DNA from: Caenibius sp. WL
Lineage (GTDB): Bacteria; Pseudomonadota; Alphaproteobacteria; Sphingomonadales; Sphingomonadaceae
DNA length: 64,000 bases
Direction of reading: 5' to 3'
Assembly: GCF_019803445.1 (NCBI RefSeq)
Contig: NZ_CP081844.1
Location: 2,616,501 to 2,680,500, forward strand
Part shown: positions 9,356 through 18,373 of the stretch, piece after piece
How positions within the stretch are numbered: the stretch's first letter is position 1
How the letters are laid out: the number at the start of each line of letters is the position of its first letter
Notes under the pieces: generated by a model
Databases searched by the model: none
The model's input: only the letters and a program-made list of their open reading frames with translations
What the model was told of the DNA's origin: nothing
Position numbers and translations under genes: made by a program

Positions 9356-9618
9356 CCGCACTTGATCGGTCAACCATCACAATGGCATTTGCCGTCGCCC
9401 CGGCACCTGCCAATGCTGCCGACCGAACCGCGGCTGGCCCTCGTTACGAGAGCAATCTTGCCAGCCAATGAAGGGATAAACCCGCCATCCGCCCTCTCCG
9501 CGCCACCCCTATCCTTGCCCTGCGGAACCGGAGCACCGGCCGGACAGGTGGAATGTACGCTGGATTTCTTATTCAGCCATCCTAACGGGCTGTCAATCTG
9601 TTACCCCATAAAATTTGC

Positions 9619-9641
9619 ATTGTCCGACCAAGCGTGACAAT
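9619..9641. promoter_or_regulatory. Candidate operator upstream of TetR gene
   Basis: ATTGTC at 9619-9624 and GACAAT at 9636-9641 form an inverted repeat whose half-site centres are 17 bp apart. It ends 27 bp before the TetR start codon, where an autoregulatory operator is commonly found. The site is inferred from position and symmetry only. Confidence 0.35.
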
Positions 9642-9668
9642 CGGGCGCCGGATAGTGGAGCGACAGGC

Positions 9669-10298
9669 ATGAAAGGGCGGCGTCCCGGGACACTCACCGA
9701 ACTGCAACTGCAGCAGAAAAAGGAAAGCCGCGACAAGATCGTTGCGGCAGCCAATGCGCTGTTTGCCCGCTGTTCCTATATCAGCACCTCGATCGAGGAT
9801 ATCGCGCGCGAAGCGGGCATCAGCCGCGTTACCTTCTACAAGCATTTCAAAAACAAACTTGAGGTGGCGATCGGCATTCTCGATCAATACGCCAGCCATA
9901 TGATCGACGATTACGGTTCGCTCGGCCGGTATTGCGATCCCGACACCGCGCAGATCGCCGCCTGGATCAAGCACATTCTCGCCCTGTGGCGCAGCCAGCG
10001 GGACAGCATGGACACGCTGGCCAGCCTCGTTCGGCAGGATGCGCAGATCGGCGCCCGGCGCACGCGGGCCTACACCCGCACCATCGCCCGGCTGGGCGAC
10101 GGCATCCCAGCGTTTGCCGTGGCCGCGAGCGGGACGAACGAGGAAGCTAATATCCGCGCACACCTGCTGCTGATCGAACTGGAAAACCTCTGTTACGAAC
10201 TCGTCATCAGCGAATGGCCGGTCAACGAAGACATGGCGGTGAACGTCCTTGCCGAGCACTTTCGCGATTTCATCGAAAGAACCACTGGCCCGGCCTGA
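9669..10298 (+). CDS. TetR/AcrR-family transcriptional regulator
   Basis: This is a 209-residue one-component repressor. The N-terminal helix-turn-helix spans about residues 38-60 (TSIEDIAREAGISRVTFYKHF), followed by a helical ligand-binding domain with no recognisable ligand signature. ATG 9669 has GGAGCGACAGGC upstream and is preferred over an in-frame start at 9615. It is convergent with the phosphatase gene, so its target is more likely itself, the gene to the left, or a distant operon. A possible operator lies just upstream. Confidence 0.85.
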   Translation: MKGRRPGTLTELQLQQKKESRDKIVAAANALFARCSYISTSIEDIAREAGISRVTFYKHFKNKLEVAIGILDQYASHMIDDYGSLGRYCDPDTAQIAAWIKHILALWRSQRDSMDTLASLVRQDAQIGARRTRAYTRTIARLGDGIPAFAVAASGTNEEANIRAHLLLIELENLCYELVISEWPVNEDMAVNVLAEHFRDFIERTTGPA

Positions 10299-10374
10299 TC
10301 ACTGCCTTGCCGCGCGCCACCACCTTCGAGGGGCAGCCTCGCCATGTGCTGCGACGCCACCCCTGCCCGGCCCC

Positions 10375-11448
10375 TCATTCCAGCAGATCGCTGCGCAGTT
10401 TGGTGAGCTGGGCGTCGGTTACACCCAGTTCGTCACGCAGATAGCTCGGCACCGAGCCGTATTTTTCGCGAATGGAAGCGAACGCCGCTTTTATGTAATC
10501 GGGATCGGACGCCAGAAGCGGTTGCAACACGTCCCGCGGCAGCTTGGCCAGAGGGCCGAGCGCCTCGCTATTTTTGGATTCATCCATCATCTTGCCGAAA
10601 TCGAGCACCTTTTCGCTCATCGCATAGTCGGCGAAGACCGTTTCATCGGGAACGCCCAAGGCGCTGAGAATGAGCGCCGCCGCAGTGCCCGCGCGATCCT
10701 TGCCCGCCGAACAGTTGAACGCCAGCGGGATTTCGCCGCCGGCAAGACGCTGGAATATCTCGCGATAGGCCGGGGCCTGCTCTACCGGCAGTTCGCGGTA
10801 CATAGCCGTCATGGCCTGCTTCATCTGTTCCGCCGTGGCGCCCTTGCGCAACATCGCGCCAAGATCGCCGCCGCTCATGTCATAATCGCGGGTCCAGTAG
10901 GCGATGTTCGCGGCCTCCACCCATTTGTTCGGTTCGGCGCTGCGTTCATGCTTGGTCCGCAAGTCGCAGACCGATTTGATGCCGAGCTTGGAGAGGTACT
11001 GGTAATCGGCGGGGGTAAGCCCGGCCATAGTGCCGGAGCGGAACACCTTGCCCCATTTCACCCGCTTGCCATCCGCCGTGGCATAGCCGCCAAGATCGCG
11101 GAAATTGCGCCCGCCTTCCAGCGGAAGAACCCGTTCCGCCACCCATCGGCCCGCCCCGCCATCGGCCGTGACATAGAAATAGGGCCTGTCCTTGCCTTCC
11201 GGAGTAACCGATGCCTTGCCGTCCGTGTCATCATCGACCAGCAACCGCATCGCTTCCTTCGGCGCATTGGCCCTGTCAGAGACATAGATATCCACCGGCC
11301 CACCCGCCGGGCTCCAACTGATGGCATAAGCGCCGCCCTCACCCCGTTCGACCGCCACCTGATCGATGGCGGCGACGCCGCCCTCCTTGCAGGATGCCAG
11401 CGCAAGCGCCAGCAGAACGGCGGTTGCGGGGAAACCAATTTTGCGCAT
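10375..11448 (-). CDS. Lipoprotein tyrosine-type (CX5R) phosphatase
   Basis: This is a secreted, lipid-anchored phosphatase of 357 residues. The signal peptide ends in the lipobox LASC with Cys20. The catalytic P-loop is CSAGKDRAG with Cys246 and Arg252, and RNFRDLGGY at about 114-122 marks the Tyr_phosphatase3 family (relatives include mycobacterial PtpB-like enzymes, some of which act on phosphoinositides). It begins 12 bp after the TonB receptor gene on the same strand, so it is the last gene of a sigma-FecR-receptor operon. This suggests a periplasmic or surface phosphatase that prepares the receptor's ligand, for example a phosphorylated polyol, but the substrate is inference. Confidence 0.87.
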   Translation of the reverse strand: MRKIGFPATAVLLALALASCKEGGVAAIDQVAVERGEGGAYAISWSPAGGPVDIYVSDRANAPKEAMRLLVDDDTDGKASVTPEGKDRPYFYVTADGGAGRWVAERVLPLEGGRNFRDLGGYATADGKRVKWGKVFRSGTMAGLTPADYQYLSKLGIKSVCDLRTKHERSAEPNKWVEAANIAYWTRDYDMSGGDLGAMLRKGATAEQMKQAMTAMYRELPVEQAPAYREIFQRLAGGEIPLAFNCSAGKDRAGTAAALILSALGVPDETVFADYAMSEKVLDFGKMMDESKNSEALGPLAKLPRDVLQPLLASDPDYIKAAFASIREKYGSVPSYLRDELGVTDAQLTKLRSDLLE

Positions 11449-11460
11449 TTTCCTCTCCGG

Positions 11461-14004
11461 TCAGAACGTTATTCGTGCTTCAAGCCCATAGGTACGGGGT
11501 TCATTGAACAAGACATTGTTGATGTTCGCAAGGCCGGGGCCTGCAACGGCGACCTGGAAAGATCTGAATTCCGCATTCGTCAGATTCTTGCCCCACAGCG
11601 AAAGCGCCAGCTTCGCGTTACCGCCGCCGATGTCCAGATCGCGCAGGGTTATGCGGCCGTTGAGCATGGCATAGGCGCCCGTGGTCGGAGAGGTTGATCC
11701 ACCGGTATAAAAACTGCTCGAATAGACCGCGTCGAAATGGGTGGCGAGCACGGCCCCTGCGAAGGGAGAAAACTCATGGTCGAGAGCCAGCGATGCCGAA
11801 TGTTTCGGTGTGTAGAGGACAACCCCCCGCTGAATCGCCATGCTGAACGGATTCACATCCACCGCCGCTTCCCAGTCGGTGAAGGAATAGCTTCCCGAAA
11901 GCGTCAGGCCAGTCGCGATGCGCGCAGTCAGGTCGACATCGAGACCTTTGATGGTCGTCGGCTTAGGAGTGTTGAGAGTCTCATAGTTTGATGGGTTGGC
12001 CGGATTGACGAAATCGACCTGCCGACCGCTGTAGCGGGTATGATAGGCGGCGATATTGAACCGAACACGCCGGTCGAACAGTTCCGTCTTGGCCCCGATT
12101 TCCCATGTAGAGACCTGCTCCTCGGCAAACGGGCGATATGTGACAGAACGCGAATTGGCGCCACCGGCGCGATAGGCCCGTCCCCACTTCACATAGGTGT
12201 TGACCGCATCCGTCCAGTCAAAAGCCACCGTGAAGGCTGGATCGATACGCTTTGACGCAAACCGGAACGGAATATCGATCACCGCGCCGCGTGCTCGCGT
12301 TAATGAGCCATACCGCCGATCATGCGTCCAACGCAGGCCTGCCGTCAGGTGCAGCCGTTCGTCGAGAATGGGCGGTGTATAGGTTGCCTGTCCGAAAATC
12401 GCTTTCGAACGTGCAAAAACATCGGCGGCCCTATCCGGATAGCTCGCCCCGCCCAAAACGACGGGCAGGAGCGTGTACCCGGTGCCATCGCTGTTGAACC
12501 GCGCCGAGAACGGGCCGAAAGCAAGATCGTCCGCGTCTTCCTTGAAATAGAATCCGCCGAGAATGAACTGGAGGTTATCGAACGACCCAAGAAACTGGAT
12601 TTCCTGGCTGAACTGATCCTGGTTCACATCGGCATAGCTCAGCCGCGAGAATGTGCCGTTTGGCGCATAAGGCCGCAACAACATCCCGTTGTTATCATAT
12701 TGTTCCTGTGAAAGTTTACGATAGGCGGTAATGGACCGTAATGTCAGATTGTCGGTAATATCCCATTTTGCCTGCAGGCTATGGCCAGAGACCTTGGCAA
12801 CGCTCGGCTCGAGTGCAACCCCGGCGCGTCCCTTTCGCACCCGCTTGTCCTCCACCGAAAAAATCGGCGGAAGGGGGGCAGCACCTTTGAGCAGATCCCC
12901 GATCTGCGTATAGCCGATCACCGAATTATCGCGTGATTTGTCGAAAGAATAATAAAGTTCGAAATTGGGCGCGGGTTGCCACAACACGCTGACCCGCCCG
13001 CCGCGCCTGTCCACATCATACCAGTCCGAAGCGCCAGCCAGCGGGTTCTTCACCCACCCGTCACGCTTGTTCCACAGACCGTCCAGCTTGATCTTGAAAC
13101 CTGCAATCTCGGGAAGGTTGAGATGGGCGCGTATACTGCGTCCCTTCCAGTTCGATATTCCGGCAGTAACATCAAGGCCCAGCTCGCCTGTCGGACGCTT
13201 CGACACCATGCTGATTGCGCCGCCGACCGCGTTGCGCCCGAACAACGTACCCTGTGGGCCGCGCAGGATTTCCATCCTTTCAAGGTCGAACAGTTCCGAC
13301 CCAAGCCCCTGTACCCGGCCGAGATAGACCCCATCGACATAAATACCCACAGTCGGGTCACGGCTGATCTGCGTGGCATCACCCGGACTGATCCCACGCA
13401 TGGTCACGGTCATGGATGAGGGGCGACCGGCGGTTGGAGTTACACGTAACGACGGCACGGCCCCGGTGGAAAGATCGCTCAGAGATCCGATGCCACGATT
13501 CTGCAAATCATCAGCACTCATGACAGCGATCGAAATCGGCGTATCCTGGAGCGATTCCTCCCGCTTCTGTGCGGTCACGATGATTTCAGACAGCCCGGCA
13601 CCACTTCTGGTCGGCGCTTCTTCCACAACTGCAGGGGCCGTGGCCACGGCAGCCACTGGGGCTGGCGGTGCGGTATAGGCGATTTTCTGCGGGCGCTGTG
13701 GCGCCGCCTTGATCAGATAGGTGCGCTCTCCCGATTTGCGCGCTTCCAGCGGCGTGCCGCGCAGCATCTGATCGAGCGCATCGTGCACATCTGCCGTACC
13801 TTTCACCGGATTGGTCGTCACCCCGCGCAGCGTTTCGCCCGGAGCGATCACATCCACTCCGGCCTGCTGCGCAAAGGTCTGGATCGCCTTGTTCGCGGGC
13901 ATCGCGGGCAAATCGAAATCCCGCTGCTGGGCCCATGCGGGCGATACCCAAGCCAGACTGCCACCAAACACGCCGCAGGCCAGAGCCACTTTCAATCCGT
14001 TCAT
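11461..14004 (-). CDS. TonB-dependent receptor with STN signalling domain
   Basis: This is an outer-membrane ligand-gated porin of 847 residues. A signal peptide ends at SPAWAQ. Residues about 28-95 form an STN (secretin/TonB short N-terminal) domain, the part that signals to a FecR-type anti-sigma factor. The plug starts around LSEIIVTAQKREESLQDTP, with LRGPQGTLFGRNAVGG in its middle, and the beta-barrel ends in the terminal aromatic residue of RITF. ATG 14004 has GAGAGGGT upstream. The gene lies between the FecR and phosphatase genes. The ligand is unknown; iron siderophore is possible but the linked phosphatase argues for a phosphorylated nutrient. Confidence 0.92.
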   Translation of the reverse strand: MNGLKVALACGVFGGSLAWVSPAWAQQRDFDLPAMPANKAIQTFAQQAGVDVIAPGETLRGVTTNPVKGTADVHDALDQMLRGTPLEARKSGERTYLIKAAPQRPQKIAYTAPPAPVAAVATAPAVVEEAPTRSGAGLSEIIVTAQKREESLQDTPISIAVMSADDLQNRGIGSLSDLSTGAVPSLRVTPTAGRPSSMTVTMRGISPGDATQISRDPTVGIYVDGVYLGRVQGLGSELFDLERMEILRGPQGTLFGRNAVGGAISMVSKRPTGELGLDVTAGISNWKGRSIRAHLNLPEIAGFKIKLDGLWNKRDGWVKNPLAGASDWYDVDRRGGRVSVLWQPAPNFELYYSFDKSRDNSVIGYTQIGDLLKGAAPLPPIFSVEDKRVRKGRAGVALEPSVAKVSGHSLQAKWDITDNLTLRSITAYRKLSQEQYDNNGMLLRPYAPNGTFSRLSYADVNQDQFSQEIQFLGSFDNLQFILGGFYFKEDADDLAFGPFSARFNSDGTGYTLLPVVLGGASYPDRAADVFARSKAIFGQATYTPPILDERLHLTAGLRWTHDRRYGSLTRARGAVIDIPFRFASKRIDPAFTVAFDWTDAVNTYVKWGRAYRAGGANSRSVTYRPFAEEQVSTWEIGAKTELFDRRVRFNIAAYHTRYSGRQVDFVNPANPSNYETLNTPKPTTIKGLDVDLTARIATGLTLSGSYSFTDWEAAVDVNPFSMAIQRGVVLYTPKHSASLALDHEFSPFAGAVLATHFDAVYSSSFYTGGSTSPTTGAYAMLNGRITLRDLDIGGGNAKLALSLWGKNLTNAEFRSFQVAVAGPGLANINNVLFNEPRTYGLEARITF

Positions 14005-14090
14005 ACCCTCTCCCCTCATCGGCCCATTCAGGTCCGTTAAAGAGAAGGATGCTCGCCACCGGACAATCCGCCTTCCCACCAGCAGATTTT

Positions 14091-15116
14091 TTATCTTTTT
14101 CTTCGCAGCGTGATCGCGCCGCCTTCAAGGCTGGCCTGCAGGTCGAACAGTTCCGCCACCGCCCTGGCGAACCCCATGGGGTCGTCGGACGAGAAAACGC
14201 CGCTGACCGTCCGGTTCAGCATTCGCGGATCGTCGACATCGATCCGCACCGGCTCATAGCGCCCGAAGGCTGCAATCGCGGTCCGTAGAGGGGTATCCTC
14301 GAAAGCGATCTTGCCTTCCCGCCACAGCAATTCGCGATCCATCGCTTCGCGGCTCAGCGTCATCCCGGAAAGGCGATTTCCGGTGAGGAACAGGATTTTG
14401 GTGGGCGCAGCCACGGCAAGCGGGGTGGCGTGAACGGGGGTGAGATCCACCGTCCCCTCCGTCACCAGCAGTTGCGGGCGCTTATTCGGCAATTGCTGGA
14501 TGGCGAAGCTCGCTTCTTCGGCACGCACATCGAATCCCTTGGCTTTGACGAGGAACGGACGCTGCCTGTCGGGCGCGACATCGTATAATGCTTCCCCGTG
14601 GACCAGTTCCACGGTGCGCGACATCTCATCGAACAGCACCCGCAGTTTCGAACTCGTGTTCAGGGCAACCCTCGTCCCATCCGCCAGCCGGATATCGCGC
14701 CTTTCCCCCAGCCCCGTTTGAAAGGTCAGCGCCCGTGCGGGCTGGCCTGTCGCGAAAAAGGCTGTGGCCATGCCAACGGCGGCCACACCCCCCAAACCGC
14801 CCAGAAATGCCCGCCTGGACACCTTGGGCGCGGGAACAGCCGTCTCCTCGCGCGCCATGTCTTCGGGCTCGTTGTCGGTTTCGGTGTGGAGATAGCGGCC
14901 CCAGGCATCCGGATCGGGCAAATGGGCAAAGGCCTTGATTCGCCCCGCCTGGCCAAACACCGCTTTCGCACGCATGTAAGCGCCGTAATGCCGCGCATCC
15001 GCCGCCAGCCATGCGGCCAGTTGCGTCTCTTCGGCGGGGTTAAGGCCGCCGTCGATCCGGGCAATCCAGTCGAATGCCGTTTGATTGATCTGGTTGTCGT
15101 TCATCGTGGCGATCAT
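14091..15116 (-). CDS. FecR-family anti-sigma / signal transducer
   Basis: This 341-residue protein carries surface signals to the adjacent ECF sigma factor. It has an N-terminal DUF4880-like cytoplasmic segment (AFDWIARIDGGLNPAEE), a single membrane segment around residues 110-130 preceded by SRRAFLGG, and a periplasmic FecR domain (RLADGTRVALNTSSKLRV). A second ATG lies 12 bp inside the first. It starts 2 bp after the sigma stop codon, so translation is coupled. Its natural partner is the STN receptor immediately downstream. Confidence 0.9.
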   Translation of the reverse strand: MIATMNDNQINQTAFDWIARIDGGLNPAEETQLAAWLAADARHYGAYMRAKAVFGQAGRIKAFAHLPDPDAWGRYLHTETDNEPEDMAREETAVPAPKVSRRAFLGGLGGVAAVGMATAFFATGQPARALTFQTGLGERRDIRLADGTRVALNTSSKLRVLFDEMSRTVELVHGEALYDVAPDRQRPFLVKAKGFDVRAEEASFAIQQLPNKRPQLLVTEGTVDLTPVHATPLAVAAPTKILFLTGNRLSGMTLSREAMDRELLWREGKIAFEDTPLRTAIAAFGRYEPVRIDVDDPRMLNRTVSGVFSSDDPMGFARAVAELFDLQASLEGGAITLRRKR

Positions 15117-15118
15117 CT

Positions 15119-15691
15119 TCAGCTTTGCTGATCACGCTTGCTATCCGAATCCACAGATGCACGAGCCCCCCTGTTTCCGCCGCGCCCAATTTTGTGCGCG
15201 AGCGTATTCAGTGTCCTGGCAAGCATCTTCTGGACGGCATTTTCCGACAGGCCAAGCTTCTGGCCGATGGCCCTGTGCGAAAGATCATGAATCATGCGCA
15301 GCGTGAAAACCGTCCGATGCGGTTCTCCCATCTGCTCCACCGCGCGGGCCAGCAGCCGCAATTGCTCCCTGTCCGAAACGTGTATTTCGGGCGATGGCGC
15401 ATCATCGGATATGCGCAACTGCTCCATATCCGCGAGCACTTCGATCGACACCAGTTTCGCGCGCCGCGCATGGATCAGGACAATGGACCGGGCAATCTGG
15501 ATGAAATAGGCTCTGGGGGTCAGGATATGCGCAACGGAGGGAAGACCGGCGATCTTGGCATAGGATTCCTGGATGATGTCTTCCACTTCCAGGCCATCGG
15601 GAAGATGCCATTTCCGGATCGCTTTGCGTATGGCGAATTCGTGGGGCAGGATATGTCTGGCAAGCCAGAGAGCCCTCGCATCATCGTCCAT
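15119..15691 (-). CDS. ECF (FecI-type) RNA polymerase sigma factor
   Basis: This 190-residue protein has sigma region 2 (GLEVEDIIQESYAKIAGL, PRAYFIQIARSIVL) and region 4 with its helix-turn-helix (LSHRAIGQKLGLSENAVQKML). It heads the leftward operon sigma-FecR-receptor-phosphatase, the usual order of cell-surface signalling systems. GGGAAGAGGC precedes the ATG. It is expected to drive its own operon when the receptor binds ligand. Confidence 0.9.
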   Translation of the reverse strand: MDDDARALWLARHILPHEFAIRKAIRKWHLPDGLEVEDIIQESYAKIAGLPSVAHILTPRAYFIQIARSIVLIHARRAKLVSIEVLADMEQLRISDDAPSPEIHVSDREQLRLLARAVEQMGEPHRTVFTLRMIHDLSHRAIGQKLGLSENAVQKMLARTLNTLAHKIGRGGNRGARASVDSDSKRDQQS

Positions 15692-15776
15692 TGCCTCTTC
15701 CCAGCCTGCCCGCCGCCCTATCTCCTTATCAGGGGAAAAATCTCAGGATACAATGCCCGACCCGGCTTTAGCGCGG

Positions 15777-17033
15777 TCACGCGACTTCGCGTGTACTCCG
15801 TTCCTCCAGCATTTGCGCCAAGTCCCGCCCCGTCGGCTGCTGGAACAGCCTCAAGCCGAATTCGGGCAGGATCGCCAGGAAATGGTCGAAGATATCGGCC
15901 TGGATGCTCTCGTACGGCCCCCACTCCGTGGTGTTGGCGAAAGCGTAGATCTCCAACGGCAGGCCATGTTCGCTCGGCGCCAGTTGGCGGACCAGCAGCG
16001 TCTTGTCGTCCGCGATATCCGCGCGTGACCGCAAGTAAGCCAGCATATAGGCACGGAAGGTGCCGATATTCGTCAATCGGCGCGCATCCACGTCCTGCCG
16101 GATGCCCTGACTGGTGTTCCAGCGCTCGATATCGTCGGTCTTGTCCTGAAGGTAATCGCGCAGGAGCTGAAAGCGGGAAAGGCTCTCGAAATCCCGCACA
16201 TCGAGGAAGCGCACGCTGTTCTGGTCGATCTTGATCGAACGCATGATGCGCCGCCCGCCCGATTCCGCCATGCCGCGCCAGTTGCGGAAACTTTCGTCGA
16301 TCAGGCGATGCGTCGGGATGGTGGTGATCGTCTTGTCGAAGTTCTGCACTTTCACCGTATGCAGCGCGATATCGATGACATCGCCATCGGCGTTGAATTG
16401 CGGCATTTCGATCCAGTCGCCCACCCGGACCATATCGTTCGAGCCGATCTGGACCGATGCCACCAGCGAAAGGATCGTGTCCTTGAACACCAGCATCAGC
16501 ACGGCGGCCATCGCCCCCAGGCCCGACAGCAGCAGGAACGGCGAACGATCCATCAACGCCGCGATGATGAGGATGCCCGCCGCGCTGTAGAGAACGAGCT
16601 TTGCAACCTGCACGTAACCCTTGATCGGCCTGTTGGCGGCACCCGGGCGGCGTTGGTAGAGATCGTTCACGAGATTGAGCGCACCGCTCAGCGCGATGGC
16701 GATAGTCAGGATGATGAACGCCGCGCAGAAGCTGCGCACCGCCACGATGGCGCCCGCCGGAAGATGGGGCACGGCACCGATGCCCGCCTGGATAATCAGC
16801 GCGGGCAGAATGTTCGACAGCCGTGCCACGATCGAACCGATATGCTGCGCTTCGACCGGGAAAGGCAGGTGCGCCAACACGCGCAGAAGCAGCCGCAGCA
16901 CGATCTGCTTGGCAATCCAGTTCGCGATCCAGGCGACCAGCGCCAGCCCCGCAATCGCGAGCGCGGCCTGCGCGACAGGGCTTTGGATCAAGGTCTGCAA
17001 ACCATCGGGAAGAAAGGAAAGCCGGGATGTCAT
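15777..17033 (-). CDS. ybdG: MscS-family mechanosensitive channel, YbdG type
   Basis: This channel opens under membrane tension and releases solutes after hypo-osmotic shock. The 418-residue protein has several N-terminal membrane helices, a pore/beta-domain region (LLLSGLGAMAAVLMLVFKDTILSLVASVQI followed by VRVGDWIEMP) and a long C-terminal cytosolic part (TIPTHRLIDESFRNWRGM). These features match YbdG-type miniconductance channels better than short MscS. The start codon shares one base with the upstream stop (TGATG), so it is translationally coupled to the ProP-like gene. It is the last gene of the ectoine-linked run, which fits export of excess compatible solute. Confidence 0.88.
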   Translation of the reverse strand: MTSRLSFLPDGLQTLIQSPVAQAALAIAGLALVAWIANWIAKQIVLRLLLRVLAHLPFPVEAQHIGSIVARLSNILPALIIQAGIGAVPHLPAGAIVAVRSFCAAFIILTIAIALSGALNLVNDLYQRRPGAANRPIKGYVQVAKLVLYSAAGILIIAALMDRSPFLLLSGLGAMAAVLMLVFKDTILSLVASVQIGSNDMVRVGDWIEMPQFNADGDVIDIALHTVKVQNFDKTITTIPTHRLIDESFRNWRGMAESGGRRIMRSIKIDQNSVRFLDVRDFESLSRFQLLRDYLQDKTDDIERWNTSQGIRQDVDARRLTNIGTFRAYMLAYLRSRADIADDKTLLVRQLAPSEHGLPLEIYAFANTTEWGPYESIQADIFDHFLAILPEFGLRLFQQPTGRDLAQMLEERSTREVA

Positions 17034-18373
17034 CAATGCGCCTCCTGCGTGAAGCTGTCGAAGTGGAGCGGCTGCCCTGCGGTTTCCGGCATGAACACCA
17101 GCGCCGCCATGCCTACGAGGCAAGCACCCATCATGTAGAAAGCAGGCATCAGGTCATTGCCGGTGAGCATGATCAACCCGCTTCCGATTGCCGGGGCGGT
17201 GCCGCCAAACAGCGATGTCGCAACGTTGTATGCGATGGCGAACCCTGCGAAACGCACCGATGTCGGGAACAGCGCCGGGAAAGTCGCCGAGATCATCGCC
17301 AGCTGCGGTGCATAAAGCAGGCCCAGCAGGACGAACCCCAGCATCGCCCCCCAGACACCGGTCGCCATGACCATGTACAGCGGCACGACAAGCGCAAACA
17401 GGCCAATCAGCGAAATCCACCACAGCGGCTTGCGCCCGATCCGGTCGGACAGCGCCCCCAGTGCCGGCAGGAACAGCATCATGAACAGCATGCCGACAAT
17501 CGGGACGATCAGCGACTGGTCCACCGAAAGACCGATTTGCCGCTCCAGATAAGTCGGCATGTAGCTGAGCAACGTGTAATTGGCGACGTTGAGCGCCACC
17601 ACCAGTCCACCCATCACGATCAGCGGGCGCCAGTACCGTACCACCAGCTTGCCCAGCGGGGGCGTGGTGTGCACTGCCCTGTCGGCCCGAGCTTCCTGCG
17701 CACGGAATACGGGCGTATCCTCCATTTGCGCGCGCAGATAGAGGCCGACCAATCCCATCGGCCCGGCCAGCAAGAAGGGGATACGCCAGCCCCAATCATG
17801 CATCGCATCGGTGCCGAGCAGCAGCGAAAAACCGAGCATCAACATGGCCCCGAGCGAGAAGCCCGCCAAAGTCCCGACTTCGAGAAAACAGCCGTAGAAG
17901 CCGCGTTTGTTGTCAGGCGCATATTCCGCCATGAATGTCGCCGCGCCCCCATATTCTCCGCCGGTCGAAAAGCCCTGCACCATCCGCAGGACAACCAAGA
18001 GCAGCGGGGCCCAGAAACCGATGGTGGCATAAGTCGGGATCAGTCCGACGGCGAACGTCGCGCCCGACATGATCAGGATCGTGAACGCCAGCACGGACTT
18101 GCGCCCGATCCTGTCCCCTAGCGGGCCCCAGAAAATTCCACCCAGCGGGCGCACGAGGAAGGAGATCGCGAAAGTGGCCAACGCAAACAGCACCGCATCG
18201 CCCATGTCGCCGGGAAACAGCGCCGCCGAAATGTATGTCACGCCATAGGCATAAATGCCGTAGTCGAACCATTCCGTGGCGTTGCCAATGGCCGAGGCGG
18301 CGATGGCCCGGCGTATCGTGCTTGCGCCGACAGGCCCGGTCGCATCGGGCGCACGGGCGGGAGAGGTCGTCAT
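17033..18373 (-). CDS. proP: ProP-type MHS-family symporter (proline/betaine/ectoine-like)
   Basis: This is a 446-residue metabolite:H+ symporter of the MFS superfamily. ASAIGNATEWFDYGIYAYG at the start, LVRPLGGIFWGPLGDRIGRK in the first loop, and VQGFSTGGEYGGAATFMAEY are signatures of the ProP branch. There are 12 predicted membrane segments. It lacks the long C-terminal coiled coil of E. coli ProP, so osmosensing may differ. It overlaps the upstream MFS gene by 4 bp (ATGA) and the downstream channel gene by one base. A compatible-solute uptake role is likely from context; the exact solute is not known. Confidence 0.85.
   Translation of the reverse strand: MTTSPARAPDATGPVGASTIRRAIAASAIGNATEWFDYGIYAYGVTYISAALFPGDMGDAVLFALATFAISFLVRPLGGIFWGPLGDRIGRKSVLAFTILIMSGATFAVGLIPTYATIGFWAPLLLVVLRMVQGFSTGGEYGGAATFMAEYAPDNKRGFYGCFLEVGTLAGFSLGAMLMLGFSLLLGTDAMHDWGWRIPFLLAGPMGLVGLYLRAQMEDTPVFRAQEARADRAVHTTPPLGKLVVRYWRPLIVMGGLVVALNVANYTLLSYMPTYLERQIGLSVDQSLIVPIVGMLFMMLFLPALGALSDRIGRKPLWWISLIGLFALVVPLYMVMATGVWGAMLGFVLLGLLYAPQLAMISATFPALFPTSVRFAGFAIAYNVATSLFGGTAPAIGSGLIMLTGNDLMPAFYMMGACLVGMAALVFMPETAGQPLHFDSFTQEAH

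Larger units (their letters stand above)
9268..9668. other. Intergenic stretch of 401 bp upstream of a TetR gene
   Basis: No convincing gene is visible between the GST stop and the TetR start. Two inverted repeats stand out and are listed separately (9319-9355 and 9619-9641). A short open frame on the plus strand from 9362 has no ribosome site or family resemblance and I did not call it. The local sequence 9381-9470 could be a decayed coding remnant, but no homology is recognisable to me. Confidence 0.6.

Noticed and set aside
10249-11697. Plus-strand open frame across the phosphatase gene
   Set aside because: It spans the end of one gene, an intergenic gap and the antisense of two others; composition is typical of shadow frames.
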